From DASXMT01 sp963803065 (GTDB lineage: Bacteria; Actinomycetota; Acidimicrobiia; Acidimicrobiales; RAAP-2), in NCBI GenBank assembly GCA_963803065.1, contig CAWDKW010000010.1, positions 62,001-126,000 of the forward strand: a stretch of 64,000 nucleotides of DNA, given 5' to 3'. Under the pieces are notes generated by a model. The model was not told where the DNA came from and did no database searches. It was given only the letters and a program-made list of their open reading frames with translations. The position numbers were made by a program, and so were the translations under genes. The first letter of the stretch is position 1. Each line of letters opens with the position of its first letter. Of this stretch, positions 44,821 through 54,522 are shown piece after piece.

Positions 44821-45978
44821 GTGAGCAACGTGCTCTTCGCCGTCGGCCTGGTCGTGGTGGTCCTCACCGCGGCCAGCGTGCTGTTCACCATCGTGCTGCC
44901 CCGGGAGCCCAAGGGGTTCGAGCGCCTGTCCACCTTCGCCAATCGGGTCGTCCGGCTGGCCTTTCTCGGCTTGTCCCGCGCGGCCAGGACGTACGAAGGG
45001 AAAGATGCGCTCTTGGCCCCCACCGCACCGGTGGCACTCGTGGTCCAGTTGGCCTTCTGGGCCGGGTGCTTCATCGTCGGCTACGCGCTCATGCTCGAGG
45101 GGACCACCCACAGCCTGGTCTCGGCCCTGGCCCAGGCCACCGGAGCGGTCTTCACCGTCGGGGCCATCGACCTCAGCGGCCGCCCCAACTCGGCGGTGGA
45201 CATCGCCGCCGGGGCCACCTGGGTGGTCATCGTCGCGCTGCAGATCGCCTACCTGCCCGCCCTCTATACGGCCTTCAACCGGCGAGAGAGCCTGGTGGCC
45301 ATGCTCGAGAGCCGGGCCGGAACGCCGGCGTGGGGCCCCGAGGTGTTGGCCCGCCACCAGCTGGTGGGCATCATCGACACCCTCCCGGACTTCTACGCCT
45401 CGTGGGAGGAGTGGTCGGCCGACCTGGCCGAAAGCCACACCACGTACCCGGTCATGCTGCTCTTCCGGTCGCCCGATCCGTGGTACTCGTGGCTGGTCGG
45501 GCTCCTCGCCGTGCTCGACGGTGCCGCCATGCACCTCGCCCTGGCGCCGACCACGGCCTCGTCCCAGTCCCGGCTGTGCCTCCGCATGGGGTTCACCGCC
45601 CTCAATCGGATCGCCAAGGGGGTCTTGCGCTGGGAGGTGGATCCCGATCCCAATCCGGAAGGACCCATCGACCTGACCTTCGAGGAATTCGAGGAGGCGG
45701 TGACCATGCTCCAACAGGTCGGGTTCCCGATGGAGCGGAGCGCCGAGGAGGCCTGGCCCGACTTCCGCGGCTGGCGGGTCAACTACGAGACGGTGGCCTA
45801 CCGCCTGTGTGACCGCCTCACCGCGCCGCCCGCCCCGTGGTCGGGCACCCGCCGCCACCTTCGCTCCGGTGCGGTCGCACCGCGCCGGCCGCCCCAACGG
45901 GCGCCGGGTGTCCTGGCCGAGCACCGGCCCGAGGTGGTCATCCCGTCCACCACGCGCCGCCGAGGAGCCCAGCGATGA
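44821..45978 (+). CDS. ion-channel-like membrane protein with degenerate pore filter
   Basis: A 385-residue protein. N-terminal helices (VLFAVGLVVVVLTAASVLFTIVLP), then a pore-loop-like element (ALAQATGAVFTVGAIDL) and another helix (TWVVIVALQIAYLPALYTAF) form a 2-TM K-channel-like unit. The selectivity filter reads TVGAID instead of TVGYGD, so K+ selectivity is doubtful. The long C-terminal part is soluble. GTG 44821; its stop overlaps the next gene (ATGA at 45975-45978). Confidence 0.72.
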   Translation: MSNVLFAVGLVVVVLTAASVLFTIVLPREPKGFERLSTFANRVVRLAFLGLSRAARTYEGKDALLAPTAPVALVVQLAFWAGCFIVGYALMLEGTTHSLVSALAQATGAVFTVGAIDLSGRPNSAVDIAAGATWVVIVALQIAYLPALYTAFNRRESLVAMLESRAGTPAWGPEVLARHQLVGIIDTLPDFYASWEEWSADLAESHTTYPVMLLFRSPDPWYSWLVGLLAVLDGAAMHLALAPTTASSQSRLCLRMGFTALNRIAKGVLRWEVDPDPNPEGPIDLTFEEFEEAVTMLQQVGFPMERSAEEAWPDFRGWRVNYETVAYRLCDRLTAPPAPWSGTRRHLRSGAVAPRRPPQRAPGVLAEHRPEVVIPSTTRRRGAQR

Positions 45979-47369
45979 CGGTCACCGTGTCCGACGTCCT
46001 CCCCGACGCGGTGTCGGGTCCGGCGACAGAGCCGGGCACCATCGGTGGGCCCATGGGGCGACGGCGCTTTTCCGGGGCCCTGGCCGGCATCGTGGTCTTC
46101 GCCCTTGCCTTCCGGGTCGGGTACGTCCTGATCTTCGCCCAGTACCAGAACAGCAAGATCTACGACTCCTTTTGGTACGGGGTCACGGCAAACGAACTGA
46201 AGATGGGACAGTTCTTCCGCGGTCCGTTGGCCACGACGCCGAGCGCTGCCCATCCGCCGCTGACCTCGATCCTGGCCGGCACGGTCAACTTCATCATCGG
46301 CCTGCACGCCGGGACGACGTTCCAGCGACTGGTGATGGCGGTCCTGGGCGCGGGCGTGGTCCTCTGCGTCGGCCTCCTCGGCCGGGCGGTGGCCGGTCCC
46401 TGGGTCGGCCTGACGGCGGCAGGCCTGGCCGCGGTGGCACCGAATTTCTGGATGCCCAGCGGCATCGTCATGTCGGAGACGCCGGCCATGCTCTTCATGG
46501 CCCTGATCCTCCTCGCCGTCACCCGCCTCCTGCGGTCCCCGACCATGGTCATGGCCGCGCTGCTCGGTGCCGCCTGTGGCGCCGAAGCACTGGTCAGAGC
46601 CGAACTGCTCCTGTTCGTGCCCTTCCTGCTCGTGCCCGCCGTCCTCACTGCCCCCGGGACGACGCCCCGCCGCAAGTTGGGCCTGGCGGCCGTCGGGATC
46701 CTGGCCTCCGCTGTCGTCCTGGCCCCGTGGGTGGGACGGAACCTGGCCACGTTCACCGACGCCACCTACATCTCGACCGGCGACGGGTACGCCCTGCTCG
46801 GGGCCAACTGCGCCCAGACGTACCAGGGCCCGAACCTCGGGTCGTGGAGCCTCAGCTGCTCCATGTCGGCGCCGAGCCAGGGCGACGAGTCGGTGCAGTC
46901 AGCCCGGGCCCAGCACGTCGCCGTCCAGTACGCCGAGCACCACGCCGGCCGGCTTCCCATCGTCGTCCTGGCCCGAGTGGGCCGATTGTGGGACTTCTAC
47001 GAGCCGATCCAGATGGCCAACGTGGACGCCAACGAGGGCCGGCCGGTGCCGGCGTCGCTCGCCGGCCTGGGGTTCTACTACGCCCTCTTGCCCCTGGGCA
47101 TCGCCGGCATCGTCATCTACCGCCGCCGCCGGATCCGCCAGTGGTTCCTGCTCGTGCCGGCCGGGGTCGTGACCGTGGTGGCCGCACTGGTCTACGGGCT
47201 GGTCCGCTTCCGATCCCCCTTCGAGGTCTGCCTGGTCGTGTTGGCCGCCCCGCCCCTGGTCCTCTTGGGCCAGGGGCTCGGCCACCGGGTTGAGGCCCGT
47301 CGTGGCCGCGGCGGTCGCAAGCGGGGAGCCCACGCCTCCGGGGCCCATGCCGCTCAGGCCGCCCCGTGA
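45975..47369 (+). CDS. GT39/ArnT-like membrane glycosyltransferase
   Basis: A 464-residue polytopic protein of the GT-C class. Early lumenal acidic residues and a dolichol- or undecaprenyl-linked donor mode are expected for the family. Visible parts are YDSFWYGVTANELKMGQFFRG, AHPPLTSILAG, and repeated hydrophobic helices to about residue 430. The first loop SKIYDSFWY resembles the DD/D-x-Y region of mannosyl/arabinosyl transferases. It is coupled to the channel-like gene upstream and the aldolase-like gene downstream by ATGA/GTGA overlaps. The sugar is unknown. Confidence 0.82.
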   Translation: MTVTVSDVLPDAVSGPATEPGTIGGPMGRRRFSGALAGIVVFALAFRVGYVLIFAQYQNSKIYDSFWYGVTANELKMGQFFRGPLATTPSAAHPPLTSILAGTVNFIIGLHAGTTFQRLVMAVLGAGVVLCVGLLGRAVAGPWVGLTAAGLAAVAPNFWMPSGIVMSETPAMLFMALILLAVTRLLRSPTMVMAALLGAACGAEALVRAELLLFVPFLLVPAVLTAPGTTPRRKLGLAAVGILASAVVLAPWVGRNLATFTDATYISTGDGYALLGANCAQTYQGPNLGSWSLSCSMSAPSQGDESVQSARAQHVAVQYAEHHAGRLPIVVLARVGRLWDFYEPIQMANVDANEGRPVPASLAGLGFYYALLPLGIAGIVIYRRRRIRQWFLLVPAGVVTVVAALVYGLVRFRSPFEVCLVVLAAPPLVLLGQGLGHRVEARRGRGGRKRGAHASGAHAAQAAP

Positions 47370-48412
47370 CGCCCGTGGTGCGGACGTTCGCCAGCGACAA
47401 CTACGCCGGCATCCACCCCGACGTCCTGGCCGCCATCGCCGCGGCCAACGTCGGCCACGCCCCGTCCTACGGCGCCGACCCGGTGACGGCACGGGCCATC
47501 GAGCTCTTCCAGGAGCACTTCGGCCACGACGCCGAGGTGTGGTTCACCTTCAACGGAACCGGCGCCAACGTGGTCGGGCTCCAGGCCCTCCTCCGCCCTT
47601 TCGAGGCCGTCATCTGCGCCGAGAGCGCCCACATCAACGTGGACGAGTGCGGGGCGCCGGAGCGGTTCCTCGGCAGCAAGCTGATCCCCGTGGCCACCCC
47701 GGACGGGAAGCTCACCCCCGAGCTCGTCGACGGGGCCGTCACCGGTACGGGCGACGAGCACCGGGTCCAGCCCCGGGTGGTGTCGATCACCCAGGCCACC
47801 GAGGTCGGCACGTCCTACCGCCTCGAGGAGGTCACGGCTCTGGGCCGGTGGGCACACGAGCGCGGGATGTGGCTGCATCTCGACGGCGCCCGGCTGTCCA
47901 ACGCCGCCGCCCATCTCGGGGTCGGCCTCGGGGACTTCGGCTCCGGCGCCGGCGTCGACGTCCTCTCGTTCGGGGCGACCAAGAACGGGGCCATGGGGGC
48001 GGAGGCGGTGGTCTCGTTCGCCTCGCCCGGCCAGTCCTCACTGCGGTTCATCCGCAAGCAGTCGATGCAGCTCGCCTCGAAGATGCGGTTCGTGGCCGCC
48101 CAGTTCGTGGCGCTGCTGTCCGAGGACCTGTGGCGATCCAACGCCGACCATGCCAACAAGATGGCCGGCCGGCTGGCCGCCGGCGTGGCCGGGATCCCGG
48201 GGGTGACCATCGCCCACCCGGTCGAGGCCAACGGTGTCTTCGCCGCCCTCCCGGCCGGGGTGACCGAGCAGCTGCAGCGCCGGTACCCCTTCTACGTCTG
48301 GGACCCGCCGTCGGGGGTGGTGCGCTGGATGACCTCGTTCGACACGACCGAGGAGGACGTCGACCAGTTCGTCGGCCTGGTCGCCGCGCTGATGGTGGAC
48401 CACCGGCGATGA
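47366..48412 (+). CDS. threonine-aldolase-like PLP enzyme
   Basis: A 348-residue fold-type I PLP enzyme of the low-specificity L-threonine aldolase/beta-eliminating lyase group, which cleaves L-threonine to glycine and acetaldehyde or similar. The PLP lysine is in LSFGATKNGAMGAEA, and the early SDNYAGIHPDVL plus WLHLDGARLSNAAAHL match the family. GTG 47366 overlaps the preceding glycosyltransferase stop. The acetaldehyde product could in principle feed the ALDH at 43195; this is speculation. Confidence 0.92.
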   Translation: MTPVVRTFASDNYAGIHPDVLAAIAAANVGHAPSYGADPVTARAIELFQEHFGHDAEVWFTFNGTGANVVGLQALLRPFEAVICAESAHINVDECGAPERFLGSKLIPVATPDGKLTPELVDGAVTGTGDEHRVQPRVVSITQATEVGTSYRLEEVTALGRWAHERGMWLHLDGARLSNAAAHLGVGLGDFGSGAGVDVLSFGATKNGAMGAEAVVSFASPGQSSLRFIRKQSMQLASKMRFVAAQFVALLSEDLWRSNADHANKMAGRLAAGVAGIPGVTIAHPVEANGVFAALPAGVTEQLQRRYPFYVWDPPSGVVRWMTSFDTTEEDVDQFVGLVAALMVDHRR

Positions 48413-48524
48413 GCCCGACCACCGGCCGGTCTCGGGCCCCACGCCCATCGCCCTTTCCTCCAGTACCGTTGGGGCGGCGTCGGCCAGACGCCGTCAGGCA
48501 GAGCATCGGTAGGGGTGAGGGCTG

Positions 48525-50324
48525 ATGGTCGAGACGATCGTGCCGCAGCGGCGGGGGATGTCCCCCGTGAGACTGCTCGCCGGCATCGCCCTGCTCGTTG
48601 CCACGTCGCTGTCCCTGCTCGCCACACCGTCGCCCGGGCTGGCCGGCGTCGCCGCCGCAGCACCGGAACCGACCAGCACCATGCCGACATGGTCGCAGCT
48701 GTCGCCGGCCGCCAGCCCGGCACCACGCGATTCGCCTGCCGTCGCCTTCGACCTGGCCACCGATCAGCTGCTCCTCTTCGGCGGCCGAAGTGGAACCGGC
48801 AACGACGGGGATACCTGGACGTGGGACGGGTCCAACTGGATCCGTCTGTCGCCGGGCAACAGCCCATCCGCCCGCAACTACGCGGCTCTGGCCTACGACC
48901 AGTCGACCCGGCAGATGATCCTGTTCGGCGGATCGAGCGCCGATGGTCCGTTGGGGGACACCTGGGTGTGGACCGGGACCACCTGGACGCAGCTGTCGCC
49001 GGCCACGAGCCCGCCGGCGCGGGCATTCGCCTCGTTTGCCTACGACCAGGCGACGGGGCAGCTGATCCTTTTCGGAGGGACCGGAGCAGATGGTTCATCG
49101 CTCGGCGACACGTGGACGTGGACGGGGTCGACCTGGACGCAGCTGACGCCGGCCACGAGCCCGCCGGCGCGGTCGTTCGCCTCGTTGGCCTACGACCGCA
49201 GCCGAAGCAGTGCGGGGCTGATCCTCTTTGGCGGATCCACCGGCCCGGGCCCTACCTACCTGGGGGACACCTGGGCCTGGGACGGCACGAACTGGGTCGA
49301 CCTCGCGCCGGCCACGAGCCCACCGGTCAGGGACTCGGCCGGGATGGCCGACGACCCCAGCACCGGCCAGCTGACCCTCTTCGGCGGCTCCGACGGCAGC
49401 AACCACCTCGGCGACACCTGGGAGTGGGACGGGTCCACCTGGGCCCAATTGCGCCCGGCCACGAGCCCCCCGGCCCGGTACTCGGCACCGCTCACCTACG
49501 ACACCGGCACCGACCAACTGGTGCTCTTCGGGGGTGACGCCGCCACCGGCAAACTGGCCGACACGTGGGTGTGGGGAACCCGCGCCAGCCCGGCCCGCAG
49601 TGCGGTGGCCGGCGCCCGGCTGGCCGGTGCCCCGGACGGCATCGGCTACTGGATCGCCGGGCCCGGGGGATCGGTTGCGACATTCGGGGGAGCGGGCTCT
49701 CATGGCTCCCTCGAAGGACAGCCGCTCAACCAGCCGGTGGTGGGGATGGCGGCCACCCCCGACGGGCAGGGCTACTGGCTGGTGGCCGCCGACGGCGGGG
49801 TGTTCACCTTCGGCGACGCCCAGTTCTTCGGCTCCACGGGTGGGGCACCGCTCAACCAGCCGGTGGTGGGGATGGCGGCCACCCCCGACGGGCAGGGCTA
49901 CTGGCTGGTGGCCGCCGACGGCGGGGTGTTCACCTTCGGCGACGCCCAGTTCTTCGGCTCCACGGGTGGGGCACCGCTCAACCAGCCGGTGGTGGGGATG
50001 GCGGCCACCCCCGACGGGCAGGGCTACTGGCTGGTGGCCGCCGACGGCGGGGTGTTCACCTTCGGCGACGCCCAGTTCTTCGGCTCCACGGGTGGGGCAC
50101 CGCTCAACCAGCCGGTGGTGGGGATGGCGGCCACCCCCGACGGGCAGGGCTACTGGCTGGTGGCCGCCGACGGCGGGGTGTTCACCTTCGGCGACGCCCA
50201 GTTCTTCGGCTCGACGGGCAGCCGGCCCGGCGGCGTCTCGACCCTCGGCCTCATCTCCACACCCACCGGCGACGGCTACGGGCTCGTCGACGCCAACGGG
50301 GCCATCACCCGCTTCCCCGGGTGA
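48525..50324 (+). CDS. secreted Kelch/beta-propeller repeat protein
   Basis: A 599-residue exported protein. A signal peptide (VRLLAGIALLVATSLSLLA) is followed by six Kelch-type blades, each with a (L/M)xLFGG core and WTW/WVW-type strand, forming a propeller of about 300 residues. A second region has one degenerate GYWIAGPGG copy, four near-identical 42-residue copies containing GYWLVAADGGVFTFGDAQFFGSTG and one partial copy, probably another propeller. It likely acts in adhesion or carbohydrate binding on the cell surface; no catalytic residues are seen. ATG 48525 follows GGTGAGGG. Confidence 0.9.
   Translation: MVETIVPQRRGMSPVRLLAGIALLVATSLSLLATPSPGLAGVAAAAPEPTSTMPTWSQLSPAASPAPRDSPAVAFDLATDQLLLFGGRSGTGNDGDTWTWDGSNWIRLSPGNSPSARNYAALAYDQSTRQMILFGGSSADGPLGDTWVWTGTTWTQLSPATSPPARAFASFAYDQATGQLILFGGTGADGSSLGDTWTWTGSTWTQLTPATSPPARSFASLAYDRSRSSAGLILFGGSTGPGPTYLGDTWAWDGTNWVDLAPATSPPVRDSAGMADDPSTGQLTLFGGSDGSNHLGDTWEWDGSTWAQLRPATSPPARYSAPLTYDTGTDQLVLFGGDAATGKLADTWVWGTRASPARSAVAGARLAGAPDGIGYWIAGPGGSVATFGGAGSHGSLEGQPLNQPVVGMAATPDGQGYWLVAADGGVFTFGDAQFFGSTGGAPLNQPVVGMAATPDGQGYWLVAADGGVFTFGDAQFFGSTGGAPLNQPVVGMAATPDGQGYWLVAADGGVFTFGDAQFFGSTGGAPLNQPVVGMAATPDGQGYWLVAADGGVFTFGDAQFFGSTGSRPGGVSTLGLISTPTGDGYGLVDANGAITRFPG
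49722..50219 (+). repeat. four tandem 126-bp coding repeats
   Basis: Units begin at 49722, 49848, 49974 and 50100, each encoding 42 residues starting PLNQPVVGMAATPDGQGYW. Copies one to three are essentially identical in DNA; the fourth diverges only at its end (GSTGS). Such identity over synonymous sites indicates recent duplication or gene conversion. Confidence 0.95.
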
Positions 50325-50384
50325 CCGGGCCCGTCCGGCCCGATTGCCCTCCCGGCTGATCCCGCGCTGCCCGGTCCCGGCCCC

Positions 50385-52691
50385 CTACTGCTCGGCCAGG
50401 ATCGCCGCCAGCTCGGCCAGCGGGTCACGGACGACCGGCCCGGTGGTGTCGACGTAGGCCTCGGTGATGAGCCCGTTGAACGGGTACGGGGCGAGGTAGC
50501 CCGGTCCGACCGCCGGCCCCCATTCGTAGCCGCAGGTGAGGCCCACGCCCACCCCGTTGAAGCCGGACGGAGTGAACCGGGGGAGGGTCCCCTCGGCCAC
50601 GGTCTGGCCGTCGCATCCGAGGACGGCGGTGCCGCCCAGGCCCTCGTCCTTCTCGAAGGCGAAGGTCACCGAGTGGTCACCCGATGGGAGCAGACCCTCG
50701 GCCTCGATGACCTGGTGCTCTTTGCCGTAGAGGTTGTGCACGTAGCGGAGGCGCCCCTCGAGCACGTGGAGGGACCATCCACCGAGGGCACACCCGAGGG
50801 CGACCAGCACGCCCTCGGGGACCACGCCGGTGGGGACCCGGACCTCGACGGTGATGGCGTGCGAGCGGTTGCGCACGTTGACCGCCACCTGCTCGGGCAC
50901 GGGAGCGGCCCCGGGGAAGTAGCGGAACCGCGATCGTGGCCGGCGGTGGTCGGGCTTGGGATGGGCGAGGGTCCACAGCACCCGGTTGTCGAGCGGGAGG
51001 ACCTGGTTCCGCCGGGCCTCGTCCCACCACAGGGCGACCAACTCGGCAACCCGCTCGGGGTGCTCCCCGGCCAGGTCGCGAGACTCCGACAGGTCGGCGG
51101 CCACGTGGTAGAGCTCCCAGACGTCGTCCTCGAAGGACGCGTTGGGATCGAGCCCGTCGTCGTAGAGCGGGCCCACTGGATGGAAGGTGACCGCCTTCCA
51201 GCCGCGGTGGTAGATGGCGCGGGACCCGAACATCTCGAAGTGCTGGGTGACGTGACGTTCGGGCGCGGAGGCCCCGTCGGGACCGAACAGGTAGGCGAAG
51301 CTCGTCCCGTCGATGGTCGATTGGTGGACCGACTCGATCTCGGCCGGGGCCTCGACCCCGGCCAGCTCGAGCACGGTGGGGAGCACGTCGATGGCGTGGG
51401 CGAATTGGTGGCGGATCCCACCGGCGGCACCGCCCAGCCTGGCCGGCCAGCTGACGATGCACGGATCGGCCACTCCTCCCTGGTGGACCTCCCGCTTCCA
51501 GCGTTTGAACGGCGTGTTGCCGGCCATGGTCCAACCCCAGGGGTAGTTGTTGTGGCTCAGCGCGGTGCCGATCTCCCCCATGCGCTCGTACATCTCGCCC
51601 GTGCCTGCCGGGTCGAGGTTCGAGAGGCGCACGTCGTTGATGGATCCGTCCGGGCCGCCCTCAGCGCTGGCGCCGTTGTCCGACACCACCAGGATCAGCG
51701 TGTCGTCGAGCTCGCCGAGCCGGTCGATGAATTCGACCACCCGGCCGATCTGGTGGTCGGTGTGGGACAAGAAGCCGGCAAAGCACTCCATGAACCGGGC
51801 GGCCACCGCCCGTTGCCGCTGGTCAAGGGTGTCCCAGGCCGGTACCCAGGAGGGCCGCGGGCTGAGGACGGTCCCGGGGGGCACGATCCCGAGCTCGAGC
51901 TGGCGGGCGATGGTGTGCTCGCGCCACGCGTCCCACCCGTCGTCGAAGGCGCCGGAGTAGCGCTCCCGCCACTCCGCCGGGGCATGGTGTGGCGAGTGGC
52001 AGGCGCCGGTGGCGAAGTAGAGGAAGAACGGTTGGTCGGCGTCCACTGCCCGGAGGTCGGACACGAACTCGATGGCCCGGTCGGCCAGGTCCTCGCTCAG
52101 GTGGTAGCCGTCCTCGATCGTCGTGGTCGGCCGGACCGAGTGGTTGTCGTGGTAGAGGGCAGGGGCGAACTGGTGGGTCTCGCCGCCGTGGAACCCGTAC
52201 CAGCGATCGAAGCCGCGGCCCAGGGGCCAGGTCGAGCGGGGGGCGCCCATGTGGGTCTGGTCCTCGGGCGTGAGGTGCCACTTGCCCACCGCGTAGCTGG
52301 CGTAGCCCCGGGTGCGGAGGATCTCGCCCAGGAACCCGTTCTCCCTGGGTGGGCTGCCCCAGTAGCCGGGGAACCCGATGGCCAGGTCGGCCACCCGCCC
52401 CATCCCATTGCGATGGTGGTTGCGCCCGGTGAGGAGGCAGGCCCGGGTCGGCGAGCACAGGGCCGTGGTGTGGAAGTTGGCCAACCGGACGCCCCTGGCC
52501 GCCAGGCGGTCCACGACCGGTGTGGCGATCCCCGAGCCGTAGCAACCGAGCTGGGCGAAGCCGACGTCGTCCAGCACGACCAGGACCACGTTGGGAGCGC
52601 CCTCGGGCGCTTCGGGTACCGGTGGCCACCACGGCTCGGAGTCCCGCCAGTCGTTTCCGATCCGGCCGCCAAAGCCAGCATCACCGGGCAT
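50385..52691 (-). CDS. arylsulfatase (type I sulfatase)
   Basis: A 768-residue sulfatase hydrolysing sulfate esters. The formylglycine site LCSPTRACLLTGR (CxPxR; Cys to be converted by FGE or anSME) and the metal motif VVLDDVGFAQLGCYG are near the N-terminus. Late Asp/Asn ligands (LVVSDNGASAEGG) and a long C-terminal beta domain are present. No signal peptide is seen, so it is probably cytoplasmic. ATG 52691 follows AAGGAG. It stands alone between the Kelch gene and the divergent acyl-CoA synthetase. Confidence 0.95.
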   Translation of the reverse strand: MPGDAGFGGRIGNDWRDSEPWWPPVPEAPEGAPNVVLVVLDDVGFAQLGCYGSGIATPVVDRLAARGVRLANFHTTALCSPTRACLLTGRNHHRNGMGRVADLAIGFPGYWGSPPRENGFLGEILRTRGYASYAVGKWHLTPEDQTHMGAPRSTWPLGRGFDRWYGFHGGETHQFAPALYHDNHSVRPTTTIEDGYHLSEDLADRAIEFVSDLRAVDADQPFFLYFATGACHSPHHAPAEWRERYSGAFDDGWDAWREHTIARQLELGIVPPGTVLSPRPSWVPAWDTLDQRQRAVAARFMECFAGFLSHTDHQIGRVVEFIDRLGELDDTLILVVSDNGASAEGGPDGSINDVRLSNLDPAGTGEMYERMGEIGTALSHNNYPWGWTMAGNTPFKRWKREVHQGGVADPCIVSWPARLGGAAGGIRHQFAHAIDVLPTVLELAGVEAPAEIESVHQSTIDGTSFAYLFGPDGASAPERHVTQHFEMFGSRAIYHRGWKAVTFHPVGPLYDDGLDPNASFEDDVWELYHVAADLSESRDLAGEHPERVAELVALWWDEARRNQVLPLDNRVLWTLAHPKPDHRRPRSRFRYFPGAAPVPEQVAVNVRNRSHAITVEVRVPTGVVPEGVLVALGCALGGWSLHVLEGRLRYVHNLYGKEHQVIEAEGLLPSGDHSVTFAFEKDEGLGGTAVLGCDGQTVAEGTLPRFTPSGFNGVGVGLTCGYEWGPAVGPGYLAPYPFNGLITEAYVDTTGPVVRDPLAELAAILAEQ

Positions 52692-52813
52692 GGATGACTC
52701 CTTGGGTCAGGTGGGCATGTCAACCTCGGCCAGAACGTTCATGATGTAGGCCGAGATGACGGTACCGCGGCATGGGCGCGCGCGCCGGGTGCCACCGACG
52801 AAAGGCGTGACCG

Positions 52814-54427
52814 ATGAGCAGTACGGGGCCAAGTCGCACCGGTTTGCAGGTCGCGCAGCTTGCTGCCATGGCCGAGCGGTACCCGGACGAGATCGCCTAC
52901 CGCCTCGTCGATGGTGGGCACCTCACCTTCGCGGCGTGGGACGCCCAGTCCAACCGCCTCGCTCGCGGCCTGGTCGCGGCCGGGGTCGGCGGTGGCGACC
53001 GCGTCGGCCTCGAGCTGAGCGGGGTCAACGCCCTTCGCTGGGTCGTTGCCTATGCCGCCGTGCACAAGGCCGGCGCCGTCGCCGTGCCGCTCGACCCCCG
53101 CCTCGCTCCACCCGAGGTCGCCCACATGCTCGCCCACGCCGGCGCCGTGGCCGTGGTCGCCGAGGGCGATCGGGTGGGCGGTACGTTGTCGAGTGCGAAC
53201 GGCGACCCCGGTGGGTTGGCGGCCCTGGTACTCGTCGTCGACGCATCGATGGCCTCGCGGCCCGAGGCCCGAATCACGCCGCCGGGCGGCGACGGGGGAC
53301 CACGGGGCGGCGGGGGAGGGCCCCGCCGGGTCCCATGGGACGCCCTGTTCGACGACGACGACTCCGAGTACCAGGTGCCGGTGGATGACGACGACCTCTC
53401 GGAGATCTTGTTCACGTCGGGGACGACCGGCCATCCCAAAGGCGTCGCCGTGCGTCATGCCAATGCGTCGTCGGTGCCCAACGCCACCCCGTCGTGGACC
53501 GGGGCGCTCTGGCTGCACGCCAGTCCATTGGCCACCTTCGCCGGCGTGACCTTCGTCTACACCCCGATGAAGCTCGGGATGACCAGTACCTACATGCCCT
53601 CGTTCGACGCCGAGCGATGGCTCGCGTTCGTCGAGTCCGATCGCCCGTTGGCGGTGTTCCTGGTGCCGGCCATGGTCCAGTTGCTCCTGGCCCACCCCCG
53701 TTTCGATCTGGCCGACCTCTCCTCGATCCAGATGTGCTCGGTCGGCAGCGCACCCCTGGCGCCGGCGGCCATCGACCGCCTGCAGAACCGGATGCCCGAC
53801 GCCACCGTCTCCAACAACTACGGCATGACCGAGGCCGGCTCGGTCTACTGCCTGATGCCCAAGGGCGAGGCGGTCCGCCGTCCGGGATCGGTGGGGAAGC
53901 CCCTCCCGCCCGCCGAGGTCCGCTGCGTCGACGGTGACGGCGCTCCGGTCCCGCCGGGCGAGTACGGCGAGGTGCGGCTGCGGATCCCCGGCCGCCAACG
54001 GGAGTACTACGACGACCCGGCGGCCACCGCCGAGGCCTGGGTCGGCGGATGGCTCCGGACCGGCGACATCGGTCGCCTCGATGACGACGGCTACCTCTAC
54101 ATCGGGGGCCGGGTCAAAGACGTGATCATCCGAGGCGGCAGCAACATCTACGCCGTCGACGTGGAGCACGTCATCGAGTCGCACCCGGCCGTGGCCGAGG
54201 CGGCCGTGGTCGGCATCCCCCACGAGGTGCTCGGCGAGGACGTGGCCGCCGTGGTGGCGGTTCGGCCCGGGGGGGACGTCGACGCCGAGGCGCTCCGGGA
54301 GCACTGCCTCGCCTCCCTGGCCGGCTACAAGGTGCCGAGGCGGTGGGAGTTCGTCGACGAACTGCCCCGCAACCCGGCCGGGAAGGTGTTGAAGGCCGAC
54401 CTACGGGATCGTCTCGTCAATCCGTGA
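52814..54427 (+). CDS. AMP-forming acyl-CoA synthetase
   Basis: A 537-residue ANL-superfamily enzyme that adenylates a carboxylate and transfers it to CoA. Motifs are the ATP loop ILFTSGTTGHPKG, NNYGMTEAG, WLRTGDIGRLDDDGYLYIGGRVKD, and the C-terminal catalytic Lys in RNPAGKVLK. An Asp-rich insert (DDDDSEYQVPVDDDD) is unusual. It is followed by the Liv-type importer genes, suggesting the imported substrate is an acid activated here. ATG 52814, with AAAGG upstream. Confidence 0.94.
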   Translation: MSSTGPSRTGLQVAQLAAMAERYPDEIAYRLVDGGHLTFAAWDAQSNRLARGLVAAGVGGGDRVGLELSGVNALRWVVAYAAVHKAGAVAVPLDPRLAPPEVAHMLAHAGAVAVVAEGDRVGGTLSSANGDPGGLAALVLVVDASMASRPEARITPPGGDGGPRGGGGGPRRVPWDALFDDDDSEYQVPVDDDDLSEILFTSGTTGHPKGVAVRHANASSVPNATPSWTGALWLHASPLATFAGVTFVYTPMKLGMTSTYMPSFDAERWLAFVESDRPLAVFLVPAMVQLLLAHPRFDLADLSSIQMCSVGSAPLAPAAIDRLQNRMPDATVSNNYGMTEAGSVYCLMPKGEAVRRPGSVGKPLPPAEVRCVDGDGAPVPPGEYGEVRLRIPGRQREYYDDPAATAEAWVGGWLRTGDIGRLDDDGYLYIGGRVKDVIIRGGSNIYAVDVEHVIESHPAVAEAAVVGIPHEVLGEDVAAVVAVRPGGDVDAEALREHCLASLAGYKVPRRWEFVDELPRNPAGKVLKADLRDRLVNP

Positions 54428-54463
54428 TCCCGCGACCCTTGAAGCCGCGACCCCTCGGGCTCC

Positions 54464-54522
54464 GCGGACCTTCGACCGCCGCGGACCTTCGACCGCCGCG
54501 GACCTTCGACCGCCGCGGACCC
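54464..54522. repeat. 17-bp tandem repeat after acyl-CoA synthetase gene
   Basis: GCGGACCTTCGACCGCC is repeated three times without interruption (54464, 54481, 54498), plus a partial fourth unit. It lies in the intergenic space before the substrate-binding protein and is likely slippage-prone. Confidence 0.8.

Noticed and set aside
49722..50219. CRISPR array
   Set aside because: The repeats are 126 bp, contiguous without spacers, and lie in frame inside a secreted protein gene.
50673..52697. A 674-residue rightward ORF opposite the arylsulfatase
   Set aside because: It is an antisense shadow; the opposite strand has the CxPxR sulfatase motif and full domain order.
52739..54304. A 521-residue leftward ORF opposite the acyl-CoA synthetase
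   Set aside because: It is an antisense shadow; all ANL motifs are on the plus strand.
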